A stretch of 64,000 bases of DNA, taken from assembly GCF_002116905.1 (NCBI RefSeq), contig NZ_CP015118.1:2976001-3040000 (forward strand), written 5' to 3'. The position numbers and the translations under genes are program-made. This document shows positions 25,331 to 34,804 of the stretch, in pieces. The notes under the pieces were generated by a model. That model was not told where the DNA came from and did not search any database. It worked only from the letters and a program-made list of their open reading frames with translations. Position 1 is the first letter of the stretch, and each line of letters begins with the position of its first letter. Source of the stretch: Piscinibacter gummiphilus (GTDB lineage Bacteria; Pseudomonadota; Gammaproteobacteria; Burkholderiales; Burkholderiaceae_C).

Positions 25331-26212
25331 ATGCTCAACCGACACATCCGAATCGCCGCGTGGCTCGCCGCGCTGGCCAGCCTCTTCGCGGCCCAGACCC
25401 CCGTGCTCGCCCAATCGGTCGAGACCATCGAGAAGGGCGCGCTGACCATCGCCTTCACCGGCGACATGCCCGGCACCGGCTACCAGGACGGCAAGATGGT
25501 CGGCTACGACGGCGAGATCCTGCAGCGCATCAGCGAGGCCGCACAGCTCAAGGTGAAGCCCGCCCTGATGGAGTGGTCGGGCACCATCGCCTCGGTGCAG
25601 TCGAAGCGGGTGGACGTGATGGCCGGCACGATGGGCTGGACCGAACAGCGCTCGAAGATCATGACGCTGAGCGATCCCATCCACTACTTCAAGAACGGCA
25701 TCACCCAGCTCGACAAGAACAACTGGAGCAGCCTGAAGGACCTCGAAGGGAAGAAGGTCGGCACCATCACCGGCTTCTCGTTCATTCCCGAGATGCGCAA
25801 GATCAAGGGCCTGCAGGTCGCCCTGTACGACACCTCGGACGCCGCGGTGCGCGACCTGCTGGCCGGCCGCATCGACGCGGTGATCGGCGACCCGCCGGTG
25901 ATGCAGTACGCCATCTCGCGCAACCCGCAGTGGAAGCTCAAGTTCAACGCCTTCACCGACAACTCGCCCGAGTTCCCGCTGCTGACCGGCCTGGGCCAGG
26001 TGGTGTTCGGCCTGAACAAGGACAACCCGGAGCTGGTCAAGGCCGTGAACGCCGAGATCGCGAAGCTGTGGCAGACGTGCGAGATGCGCAAGATCGGCAA
26101 GACCTACGGCCTGGTGCAGGACGTGTGGTTCGTGCCGGCCGGGCAGAACAGCCGCGCCGGCGTCGACCGGCCGGCGGGCTGGTCACTGCCGTCCTGCAAG
26201 CCCACGGCCTGA
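25331..26212 (+). CDS. Periplasmic amino-acid-binding protein of an ABC transporter
   Basis: 293 residues. Sec signal peptide (about 1-28, cleavage after VLA-Q), then an SBP_bac_3 domain: GALTIAFTGDMPGTGY, VGYDGEILQRISEAA, KRVDVMAGTMGWTEQR, DLEGKKVGTITG, LLAGRIDAVIGD. It captures the substrate for the transporter encoded upstream. AGGAG stands 5 bases before the ATG. Having its own promoter behind a terminator fits the usual excess of binding protein over membrane parts. The Asp/Arg pattern is compatible with a polar amino acid, but the ligand cannot be named. Confidence 0.92.
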   Translation: MLNRHIRIAAWLAALASLFAAQTPVLAQSVETIEKGALTIAFTGDMPGTGYQDGKMVGYDGEILQRISEAAQLKVKPALMEWSGTIASVQSKRVDVMAGTMGWTEQRSKIMTLSDPIHYFKNGITQLDKNNWSSLKDLEGKKVGTITGFSFIPEMRKIKGLQVALYDTSDAAVRDLLAGRIDAVIGDPPVMQYAISRNPQWKLKFNAFTDNSPEFPLLTGLGQVVFGLNKDNPELVKAVNAEIAKLWQTCEMRKIGKTYGLVQDVWFVPAGQNSRAGVDRPAGWSLPSCKPTA

Positions 26213-26238
26213 ACGTGATTCCGGCGCGTGCCGGAAAA

Positions 26239-26258
26239 TACTGTATAAAATGACAGTA
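26239..26258 (+). promoter_or_regulatory. LexA (SOS) box
   Basis: A palindrome of the form TACTG-N10-CAGTA with the core CTGT-N8-ACAG; it matches the gammaproteobacterial/betaproteobacterial LexA consensus perfectly at all conserved positions. It ends on the A of the ATG start codon of the radical SAM gene, so LexA binding would directly block its expression. Confidence 0.9.
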
Positions 26259-27454
26259 TGCCCGCGCCATCCCTCACCCCTCCGCCTTCCGGCTACAGCC
26301 GGGAGCGCGAGCCTGCGGGCGATGGTCCGGACGACGAACCCGGCGCGGTGCCCGACCCCGGCTGGCTGCCGGTCGCCCCGCCGCTGAAGGGGCGGGGCAC
26401 GGCCTGGTCCGTCGCGCACCGCTTCACGCGCGACACCCACGAGGCGTGTGACGACGGCTGGGGCACGCTCGACCAGCAGGCGACCGAGGAGACGCTGCCT
26501 CCGGACACCCGGGTGGTCGAGGAGCACGTCAAGTCCATCATCGCGGCCAACGACTCGCCCGACATCTCGTTCGACCTGTCCATCAACCCGTACCGGGGCT
26601 GCGAGCACGGCTGCATCTACTGCTTCGCGCGGCCCACGCACAGCTACCTCAACCTGTCTCCGGGCCTCGATTTCGAGACCCGCATCATCGCGAAGGTCAA
26701 CGCCGCCGAACGCCTGCGCGAGGCGCTGATGCGCCCCAAACACGTCCCGAAGCCCATCAACATCGGCTCGGCCACCGATGCCTACCAGCCCGCCGAACGC
26801 CGGCTGCGCATCACCCGGTCGGTCATCGAGGTGCTGAGCGAGTTCAGGCATCCGTTCTCGGTGATCACGAAGTCCTCCGGCATCGAACGCGACCTCGACC
26901 TCATCGCCCCGATGGCGGCCGACGGCCTCGCGATGGCCTTCGTCTCGGTCACCACGCTCGACCCGGCGCTCGCCCGCATCCTCGAGCCGCGCGCGGCCTC
27001 GCCGGCGCGGCGCCTCAAGACCATCGAGGCCCTCGCGAAGGCCGGGGTGCCGGTGGGCATCAGCGTGTCGCCGCTGATCCCCTTCATCAACGAACCCGAG
27101 CTGGAACGGGTGCTGGAGGCGGGCGCGGCGGCCGGCGCCACCAGCGGCTTCTCGATCGTGCTGCGCCTGCCCTGGGAGGTGAACCCGTTGTTCCAGCGCT
27201 GGCTCGACGAACACTTCCCCGACCGCGCCGCGCGTGTGATGGCGCGCGTGCGCGAGATGCGCGGCGGCAAGGACTACGACGCCGCGTTCGGCCAGCGCAT
27301 GCGCGGGCAGGGTGTGTGGGCCGACCTGATCACACAGCGCTTGCGCAAGGCGCTCGTGCGCTACGGGCTCGACGGGGGGCGGCAGGTGCTCGACACCGGC
27401 CGGTTCCAGCGGCCGGTGCGTGTGGCGAACCCGGCGCAGGGGTCGCTGTTCTGA
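26258..27454 (+). CDS. PA0069-family radical SAM protein
   Basis: 398 residues. Radical SAM motif CEHGCIYC within YRGCEHGCIYCFARPTH, followed by NIGSATDAYQPAERRL, a GGE-like region and SVTTLDPALARILEPRA, as in the PA0069/SplB-like family. SplB repairs spore photoproduct, and PA0069 relatives are members of LexA regulons in pseudomonads. A perfect LexA box covers the start, so a DNA-damage role is well supported here, although the reaction is not known. The stop is 3 bases from the convergent response regulator stop. Confidence 0.9.
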   Translation: MPAPSLTPPPSGYSREREPAGDGPDDEPGAVPDPGWLPVAPPLKGRGTAWSVAHRFTRDTHEACDDGWGTLDQQATEETLPPDTRVVEEHVKSIIAANDSPDISFDLSINPYRGCEHGCIYCFARPTHSYLNLSPGLDFETRIIAKVNAAERLREALMRPKHVPKPINIGSATDAYQPAERRLRITRSVIEVLSEFRHPFSVITKSSGIERDLDLIAPMAADGLAMAFVSVTTLDPALARILEPRAASPARRLKTIEALAKAGVPVGISVSPLIPFINEPELERVLEAGAAAGATSGFSIVLRLPWEVNPLFQRWLDEHFPDRAARVMARVREMRGGKDYDAAFGQRMRGQGVWADLITQRLRKALVRYGLDGGRQVLDTGRFQRPVRVANPAQGSLF

Positions 27455-27457
27455 CGG

Positions 27458-29119
27458 TCAGCGGGCGGGTGAGGGCGTTGGTTGGGGCGCCCGCGCCGCC
27501 AGCGGATGGGCCGGCGTGTCGGACGCCTGTCCGAGCGGCGGCAGCCCGCCGCCGGTGGCCAGGGCGCGCTGCATCAGGTCGATCTCCTTCGACAGCGCCT
27601 CGGGCGTCTCGAGCCGCTCGCGGTGCCGCTGCAGGCTCATGCGGGCGAGGTCCACGAACTTGGTGTTGAGCGTGCGGCCCGCCTCGTGCACGAGGGCCAG
27701 GATGGCCTCCTGCTGGCGGCCCTCGAGGGCCAGCGTCACCGCACGTTCCGCCTGCGCGGCCACGGCCTGCTGGGCCTCCGTCACCAGGGCCGCGAATGGC
27801 GGATGGCTGGCGGCGGCCCCGGCCAGCAGGGCGGTGGAGGCGCGCGACGATGCGAAACGCGTGGCCAGCACCTCGAGCCACGCGGGCGTGCCGGCGGGCA
27901 GGGTGACGTCGGCGGCGGCGAGGGTTGCGCACACGGTCAGCAGGTTGCAGGCGGTCTCGAGGTCCAGCGTGGGGTCGAGCACGCGGCCTCCCCATGATTC
28001 GAGCCGCTCGACGAGTTCGCCTGCCTGCTTGTGGGCCGCGAGCCCGAGCAGGCCGGCGATGTCGGCGAGGCGCACCATGCGTGCGGAGTCGGCCTCCTTC
28101 GACGCGGTGTCCTGGAGCTGGTCGAGCGCCCGCTGCAGGCCCTTCGAATCGCGTTGCTCGAAACGCAGGCTGGCCAGCAGCACCAGCACCTGGGCATCGA
28201 ACATGCGCGAGCCGGCACCCAGCACCGCGGCGCGTTCGAGGGGTTTCAGGGCATCGTCCTTCTGGCCCGCGTACCAGGCGAGCAGGCCGTGGCGCTGCAG
28301 CCGCCCGATCGACCCGCGTGTGAACTCGGCGGCCCGCCGGTAGGTCACGGCCGCGGCGGTCAGGTCACCCTGTTCGACCTGCAGGCGTCCCAGGATGTCG
28401 AGCGCGTCGGTGTAGTTCGGCTGGTCGGCCACCAGCGCCTCCAGGCTGCGTGCGGCGGCGGTGGGCTGGTTCGCGGCGATCTGCGCCCGGGCCACGCCCA
28501 GGCGGGCCCAGGGGATGGTGGCATTGCCCTCCAGCACCATCTCGTTGAGCTTGCGCGCGGCCTCGGGTTCGCCGATGCGCAACAGCAGTTCGGCCCCGAG
28601 CCGCGCCGCATAGGCGTGGAAGGGCCCTTGTTCCTTGAAGCGCTTCAGGCACAGCCGCGCGGCGGCGGCGAGGTCGCCCGCCTCGACGGGCGCGAAGATG
28701 TCCGCGAGCGCCTTCTTGCGCTTGCGCACCTGCGCCAGCCGTTCGCCGAGCGCGGCGGCGGTGTAGGGTTTGAGCAGGTAACTGTCGACGGCCGATTCGG
28801 CGGCGTCGACCACGGTGGTGGTGGAGGCGGTGCCCGTCACGATGACGAACACCGTGGACAGCGGCAGCAACTGCAGGCGGCGCAGGTCGTCGAGCAGGTT
28901 CTGGCCCGAATAGCCTTCGGCCTCGAAGTCCTGCTCGCACAGCACGATGTCGAACGGGCGCGACTCGAGCAGGCGCCGGGCATCGTGGATGCGGCTCGAC
29001 TGCACGACCTGGCCCACGCCGAAGTCGCGCAATTGGGTCACGAGCATGCTGCGTGACGTGGGGTTCGCATCGATGACGAGTGCGGACGACTTCGCGATGT
29101 CGCGGTCGATCATCTGCAT
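27458..29119 (-). CDS. TPR-containing response regulator with Glu at the phosphorylation site
   Basis: 553 residues from the ATG at 29119 (GGAG 6 bases upstream). Receiver domain about 10-130: LVIDANPTSRSMLVTQL, phosphoacceptor position occupied by Glu62 (FDIVLCEQDFE), Thr in VFVIVTGTAS and Lys in YLLKPYT. Residues about 145-480 are TPR-like helical repeats. No output DNA-binding or enzymatic domain is visible, so it probably acts through protein contacts. Such PilH/CheY-TPR proteins are common in Burkholderiales, but their role is not established. Glu in place of Asp could mimic permanent phosphorylation. Confidence 0.85.
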   Translation of the reverse strand: MQMIDRDIAKSSALVIDANPTSRSMLVTQLRDFGVGQVVQSSRIHDARRLLESRPFDIVLCEQDFEAEGYSGQNLLDDLRRLQLLPLSTVFVIVTGTASTTTVVDAAESAVDSYLLKPYTAAALGERLAQVRKRKKALADIFAPVEAGDLAAAARLCLKRFKEQGPFHAYAARLGAELLLRIGEPEAARKLNEMVLEGNATIPWARLGVARAQIAANQPTAAARSLEALVADQPNYTDALDILGRLQVEQGDLTAAAVTYRRAAEFTRGSIGRLQRHGLLAWYAGQKDDALKPLERAAVLGAGSRMFDAQVLVLLASLRFEQRDSKGLQRALDQLQDTASKEADSARMVRLADIAGLLGLAAHKQAGELVERLESWGGRVLDPTLDLETACNLLTVCATLAAADVTLPAGTPAWLEVLATRFASSRASTALLAGAAASHPPFAALVTEAQQAVAAQAERAVTLALEGRQQEAILALVHEAGRTLNTKFVDLARMSLQRHRERLETPEALSKEIDLMQRALATGGGLPPLGQASDTPAHPLAARAPQPTPSPAR

Positions 29120-29222
29120 CTGAGGCTCCGGACTGAGGGAACGCGTACGGCTCCTGCGCCCCATATCGGCTCGGTGCACGGCCGACTTGAGCGCTGCCTT
29201 CGAGTGTCGCGCCGGAGGGCGG

Positions 29223-29251
29223 AAAGCACAACGGCGCCCGAAGGCGCCGTT
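29223..29251 (-). terminator. Terminator after dnaJ
   Basis: A perfect 9-bp stem AACGGCGCC/GGCGCCGTT with a TTCG tetraloop on the - strand (29230-29251), followed by GTGCTTTCC. It starts about 25 bases after the dnaJ stop. The weak T-run lowers certainty only slightly. Confidence 0.75.
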
Positions 29252-29276
29252 GGCGTACCGCAGCGGGGCGCCGCGC

Positions 29277-30416
29277 TTACTTGAAGAGGTCCTTGACCCG
29301 GTGGGTCCAGCTCTTCGCGTTCGGCGAGTGCTTGTCCGACTTGCTCAGCGACTCGTCCAGCTCCTTGAGCAGCTTGCGCTGGTGCTCGGTGAGCTTGACG
29401 GGCGTCTCGACGGCGATGTGGCAGTACAGGTCGCCCGGGTAGCTCGAGCGGATGCCCTTGATGCCCTTGCCGCGCAGGCGGAAGGTCTTGCCGTGCTGCG
29501 TGCCCTCGGGCAGTTCGATCTCGGCCTTGCCGCCCAGCGTGGGCACCTCGAGGCTGCCGCCCAGGCACGCCGTGGTCAGGCCCACGGGCACCGTGCAGTG
29601 CAGGTCGTCGCCGTCGCGCTCGAAGATGTCGTGCTGCTTGATGCGGATCTCGATGTACAGGTCACCCGCCGGGCCGCCGTTGGTGCCCGGTTCGCCGTTG
29701 CCGGCCGAACGGATGCGCATGCCCTCGTTGATGCCGGCCGGGATCTTGACCTCGAGGGTCTTGTTCTTCTTGACCTTGCCTTGCCCGTGGCACGTGGTGC
29801 AGGGCTCGGGGATGATCTTGCCCGTGCCGCGGCAGTGCGGGCAGGTCTGCTGCACGCTGAAGAAGCCCTGGCGCATGTGGACGGTGCCGGAGCCGTTGCA
29901 GCTCGTGCAGGTCTTCGCGCTGGTGCCGGGCTTCGCGCCGGAGCCGTGGCAGGTCTCGCACTCGTCCCAGCTCGGGATGCGGATCTGGCTTTCCTTGCCC
30001 TTGGCGGCTTCCTCGAGCGTGATCTCCATCGCATAGCTGAGGTCGGCGCCACGGTACACCTGCTGGCCGCCGCCGCCACGGCGTCCACCGCCGAACACGT
30101 CGCCGAAGATGTCGCCGAAGGCTTCGGCGAAGCCGCCGAACCCTTCCGCCCCCGGGCCGCCCGGACGGAAACCCCCGGCGTTCGGGTCCACGCCCGCGTG
30201 ACCGTACTGGTCGTACGCGGCGCGCTTGTCGCCGTCCGACAGCATCTCGTAGGCTTCCTTGACTTCCTTGAAGCTTTCCTCGGCCTTCTTCGCACCCTCG
30301 CCCTGGTTGCGGTCGGGGTGGTACTTCATGGCCAGCTTGCGATAGGCCTTCTTGATGTCGTCGTCGGTGGCGTTCTTCGCCAGCCCGAGGACTTCGTAGT
30401 AGTCACGCTTTGCCAT
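29277..30416 (-). CDS. dnaJ: Chaperone DnaJ (Hsp40)
   Basis: 379 residues. J domain at 1-75 with the HPD motif (KYHPDRNQ), Gly/Phe-rich linker, then four CxxCxGxG zinc repeats (CETCHGSG, CTSCNGSG, CPHCRGTG, CTTCHGQG) and the C-terminal substrate-binding domain. Stimulates DnaK ATPase and delivers substrates. It follows dnaK on the - strand after about 100 bases containing a stable hairpin. Confidence 0.97.
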   Translation of the reverse strand: MAKRDYYEVLGLAKNATDDDIKKAYRKLAMKYHPDRNQGEGAKKAEESFKEVKEAYEMLSDGDKRAAYDQYGHAGVDPNAGGFRPGGPGAEGFGGFAEAFGDIFGDVFGGGRRGGGGQQVYRGADLSYAMEITLEEAAKGKESQIRIPSWDECETCHGSGAKPGTSAKTCTSCNGSGTVHMRQGFFSVQQTCPHCRGTGKIIPEPCTTCHGQGKVKKNKTLEVKIPAGINEGMRIRSAGNGEPGTNGGPAGDLYIEIRIKQHDIFERDGDDLHCTVPVGLTTACLGGSLEVPTLGGKAEIELPEGTQHGKTFRLRGKGIKGIRSSYPGDLYCHIAVETPVKLTEHQRKLLKELDESLSKSDKHSPNAKSWTHRVKDLFK

Positions 30417-30478
30417 GGTGTCTTGCAGTTCCTGAACAACGAAATCCCCCGCGGCCTGTTCGGCGCACGGGGGAGGCA

Positions 30479-30496
30479 GGGGGCCCGAAGGCCCCC
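30479..30496 (-). terminator. Hairpin between dnaK and dnaJ
   Basis: 7-bp GC stem GGGGGCC/GGCCCCC with a TTCG loop on the - strand and no T-tract. It may protect the dnaK 3' end or cause partial termination, lowering DnaJ relative to DnaK. Confidence 0.4.
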
Positions 30497-30515
30497 GAGG
30501 GGCTGCCGTGCCGGA

Positions 30516-32459
<1,944 letters not shown>

Positions 32460-32498
32460 TTTTTCGCTCCTGCTAACTTTGAAATCTGATGAGTCCGA

Positions 32499-32525
32499 GG
32501 TGTGGATAACCCGGCTGTTTTCAAG
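32499..32525 (-). promoter_or_regulatory. Sigma-32-like heat-shock promoter of dnaK
   Basis: On the - strand CTTGAAA (32525-32519, inside CCCCTTGAAAA), 13 bases, then CCACACC (32505-32499). The -35 is a perfect sigma-32 box; the -10 matches CCCCATNT only partly. Confidence 0.55.
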
Positions 32526-32567
32526 GGGCCGTGCTTGTGGACGACCGCCTTTCCCTACGTTCTTGAC

Positions 32568-33086
32568 TTACTTGGGTGCGGACACCGTGACCAGGGCCGG
32601 GCGCAGCACGCGGTCGGCGATCAGGTAGCCCTTCTGCAGCACGGTGACCACGGTGTTGGCGTCCTGCTCGGCGGGGACCACGCTGATGGCCTGGTGCTGG
32701 TGCGGATCGAACTTGGTGCCGGCGGGCGGGGCGATCTCGAGCACCTTGTTGCGTTCGAGCGCGGCCGACAGCTGGCGCAGCGTGGCGTGCACGCCTTCGA
32801 GCAGCTGCTCCGGCGTGGCGGCCTGGATCGCGATGGCGGCCTCGAGGCTGTCCTTCACGGGCAGCAGGCTGTCGGCGAACCCTTCGACCGCGAACTTGCG
32901 GGCCTTGGCGACCTCTTCCTCGGCGCGGCGGCGGATGTTTTCACCCTCGGCCTTGGCGCGCAGGTAGGCGTCGGACATTTCGGCCAGGCGGGTTTCCGCG
33001 TCGGGCACGGCCGACTCGACCGTCGCCTCGGGCGCGGGAGTGGCGCCAACGTCTTGATTTTCCATGGGATTTTCGGGATTCTGCAT
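32568..33086 (-). CDS. grpE: Nucleotide exchange factor GrpE
   Basis: 172 residues from the ATG at 33086 with AGAGG 8 bases upstream. N-terminal disordered part, long coiled-coil helix (AETRLAEMSDAYLRAKAEGENIRRR), then the beta domain with AISVVPAEQDANTVVTVLQKGYLIADRVLRPA-like signature (quoted in part). Releases ADP from DnaK. First gene of the heat-shock cluster. Confidence 0.96.
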   Translation of the reverse strand: MQNPENPMENQDVGATPAPEATVESAVPDAETRLAEMSDAYLRAKAEGENIRRRAEEEVAKARKFAVEGFADSLLPVKDSLEAAIAIQAATPEQLLEGVHATLRQLSAALERNKVLEIAPPAGTKFDPHQHQAISVVPAEQDANTVVTVLQKGYLIADRVLRPALVTVSAPK

Positions 33087-33111
33087 GTGGAGACCTCTAC
33101 GACTCGTCCGC

Positions 33112-33139
33112 ATCTGGGACCGGCCCGAGCGGTTTCAAG
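33112..33139 (-). promoter_or_regulatory. Sigma-32 heat-shock promoter of grpE
   Basis: On the - strand CTTGAAA (33139-33133), 14 bases, CCCAGAT (33118-33112). Both boxes agree well with the sigma-32 consensus CTTGAAA-N11-16-CCCCATNT. The start codon follows about 25 bases after the -10 box. Confidence 0.75.
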
Positions 33140-33220
33140 AGGGGAATGTGGGAATTTTTTCGGTGCCTTGCGGACCGGCCGGGAAGGGCGTATTCGCGCG
33201 CGCCACCCTCGAGGCAAACG

Positions 33221-33640
33221 CTATTCCTTGCTGGCGCTCCAGCGGTTCCAGTCCGCCAACTGGCGGCGGTCGCGTTTGGTGGGACGCCCCTGTTCGATGG
33301 ACAGCGAGGGTTCCGGTGCCTCCCGCTGCCGCTGGGCCGCCTGTTCGCGCCGGACCACGCTCTCGGGCGTTTCCTCGTAGAGCGCCTGGGCGACGGGGGC
33401 GGGCCCGCGCTGGTGGCTCAGGCCCTTGACGACGATGGTGCGCACGACCGGGCCCTGCCGCACGTCGATGCGGTCGCCCAGGCGCACCTCGCGCGACGGC
33501 TTGGCATCCAGGTCGTTGACCTGGACCCGGCCCTTGCCGATCTCTTCCGTGGCCAGGCTGCGCGTCTTGTAGAAACGGGCGGCCCACAGCCACTTGTCGA
33601 GGCGGACGCCGGCGGAGGCCTTCGGGTCGGGGTGGCTCAT
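33221..33640 (-). CDS. hslR: S4-domain RNA-binding heat-shock protein (HslR/Hsp15)
   Basis: 139 residues. S4 domain at about 10-75 (VRLDKWLWAARFYKTRSLA, GRVQVNDLDAKPSREVRLGD), then a basic tail. Hsp15 binds free 50S subunits carrying nascent chains after heat shock. The ATG is immediately after the hemH stop, giving co-transcription with hemH; the heat-shock operon lies just downstream. Confidence 0.92.
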   Translation of the reverse strand: MSHPDPKASAGVRLDKWLWAARFYKTRSLATEEIGKGRVQVNDLDAKPSREVRLGDRIDVRQGPVVRTIVVKGLSHQRGPAPVAQALYEETPESVVRREQAAQRQREAPEPSLSIEQGRPTKRDRRQLADWNRWSASKE

Positions 33641-33642
33641 GG

Positions 33643-34734
33643 TCAGGCGCGGGTGTCCCGGTCGGCTGCGCGCGGCAGGCGCTGCAGCGGGGTTTCGGGC
33701 GCGGGGGCGGGGCGGGTGTCCCAGCCCTGCAGGTGGCGCTCGGCCAGGGCCGTCAGTGCGCGCACCCAGTCGGTCCGGTCGTTCAGGCAGGGGATGTACC
33801 CGAACGTGGTGCCCCCGGCGTGCAGGAAGGCCTCGCGGGCCTCCTGGTTGATCTCCTCGAGGGTCTCGAGGTTGTCGCTGGTGAAGCCCGGGCACACCAC
33901 GTCGACCCGGCGCACGCCCTGGCGCGCGAGGTTCGCGAGCGTGGGTTCGGTGTAGGGCTGCAGCCACTCGGCGCGGCCGAGGCGGCTCTGGAAGGTCACC
34001 ACGTAGTCGTTCGCCGAGATGCCCAGGCGTTCGGCCAGCAGGTGGGCGGTGCGCAGGCACTCGCCGTGGTACGGGTCGCCGAGCGTGATGCTGCGCTTCG
34101 GGATGCCGTGGAAGCTCATGACGAGCTTCTCCGGGCGCCCCTCGGCATCCCAGTGGTCGGCGATGCGCCGGGCCAGCGCGCCGATGTACCCGGTGTCGTC
34201 GTGGAACCGGTTGATGAACCGGAACTCGGGCACCGCACGGATGCGGCGCGACCAGCCCAGCACCGCGTCGACCACGCTGGCGGTGGTGGACGCCGCGTAT
34301 TGCGGGTACAGCGGCAGCACGAGCACGCGCGTGGCGCCCGCCGCCTTCAACTCGTCGAGCACCGACGGAATGGACGGGTTGCCGTAGCGCATGCCGTAAC
34401 GCACCAGCACGCGATGGCCGCGTTCACCCAGGTTGCCGGCCAGGCGCTTGGCCAGCACGTCGGTCCAGGTGGTGAGCGGCGAGCCCTCGGCGGTCCAGAT
34501 GCTCGCGTAGCGGGCCGCCGACTGGCGCGGGCGCACGCGGAGGATGACCCCGTGGAGGATCAGCCACCAGATCGGGCGCGGGATCTCGACCACGCGCGGG
34601 TCTCCCAGGAACTCGGCGAGGAACCGGCGCACGGCCGAGGGAGTGGGGGCGTCGGGCGTTCCGAGGTTGCACAGCAGCACGGCGGTGGTGTCCGCGGCAT
34701 CGGCGGGGCGTGCGGGTTCGGGGGCGAAACTCAT
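33643..34734 (-). CDS. hemH: Ferrochelatase
   Basis: 363 residues. Inserts Fe2+ into protoporphyrin IX, the last step of heme synthesis. Visible family motifs: VLLCNLGTPDAP, YPQYAASTTASV, the catalytic histidine region VMSFHGIPKRS, and the C-terminal CPGFTSDNLETLEEI with the metal-related Glu residues. It is followed 2 bases later by hslR. Confidence 0.96.
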   Translation of the reverse strand: MSFAPEPARPADAADTTAVLLCNLGTPDAPTPSAVRRFLAEFLGDPRVVEIPRPIWWLILHGVILRVRPRQSAARYASIWTAEGSPLTTWTDVLAKRLAGNLGERGHRVLVRYGMRYGNPSIPSVLDELKAAGATRVLVLPLYPQYAASTTASVVDAVLGWSRRIRAVPEFRFINRFHDDTGYIGALARRIADHWDAEGRPEKLVMSFHGIPKRSITLGDPYHGECLRTAHLLAERLGISANDYVVTFQSRLGRAEWLQPYTEPTLANLARQGVRRVDVVCPGFTSDNLETLEEINQEAREAFLHAGGTTFGYIPCLNDRTDWVRALTALAERHLQGWDTRPAPAPETPLQRLPRAADRDTRA

Positions 34735-34804
34735 GGAACGGGGGGACTCCGGTGGGACGGCGTGAACTCCCGATTATCGGCGCCCCGGGACCACCCTGGC
34801 CGTG

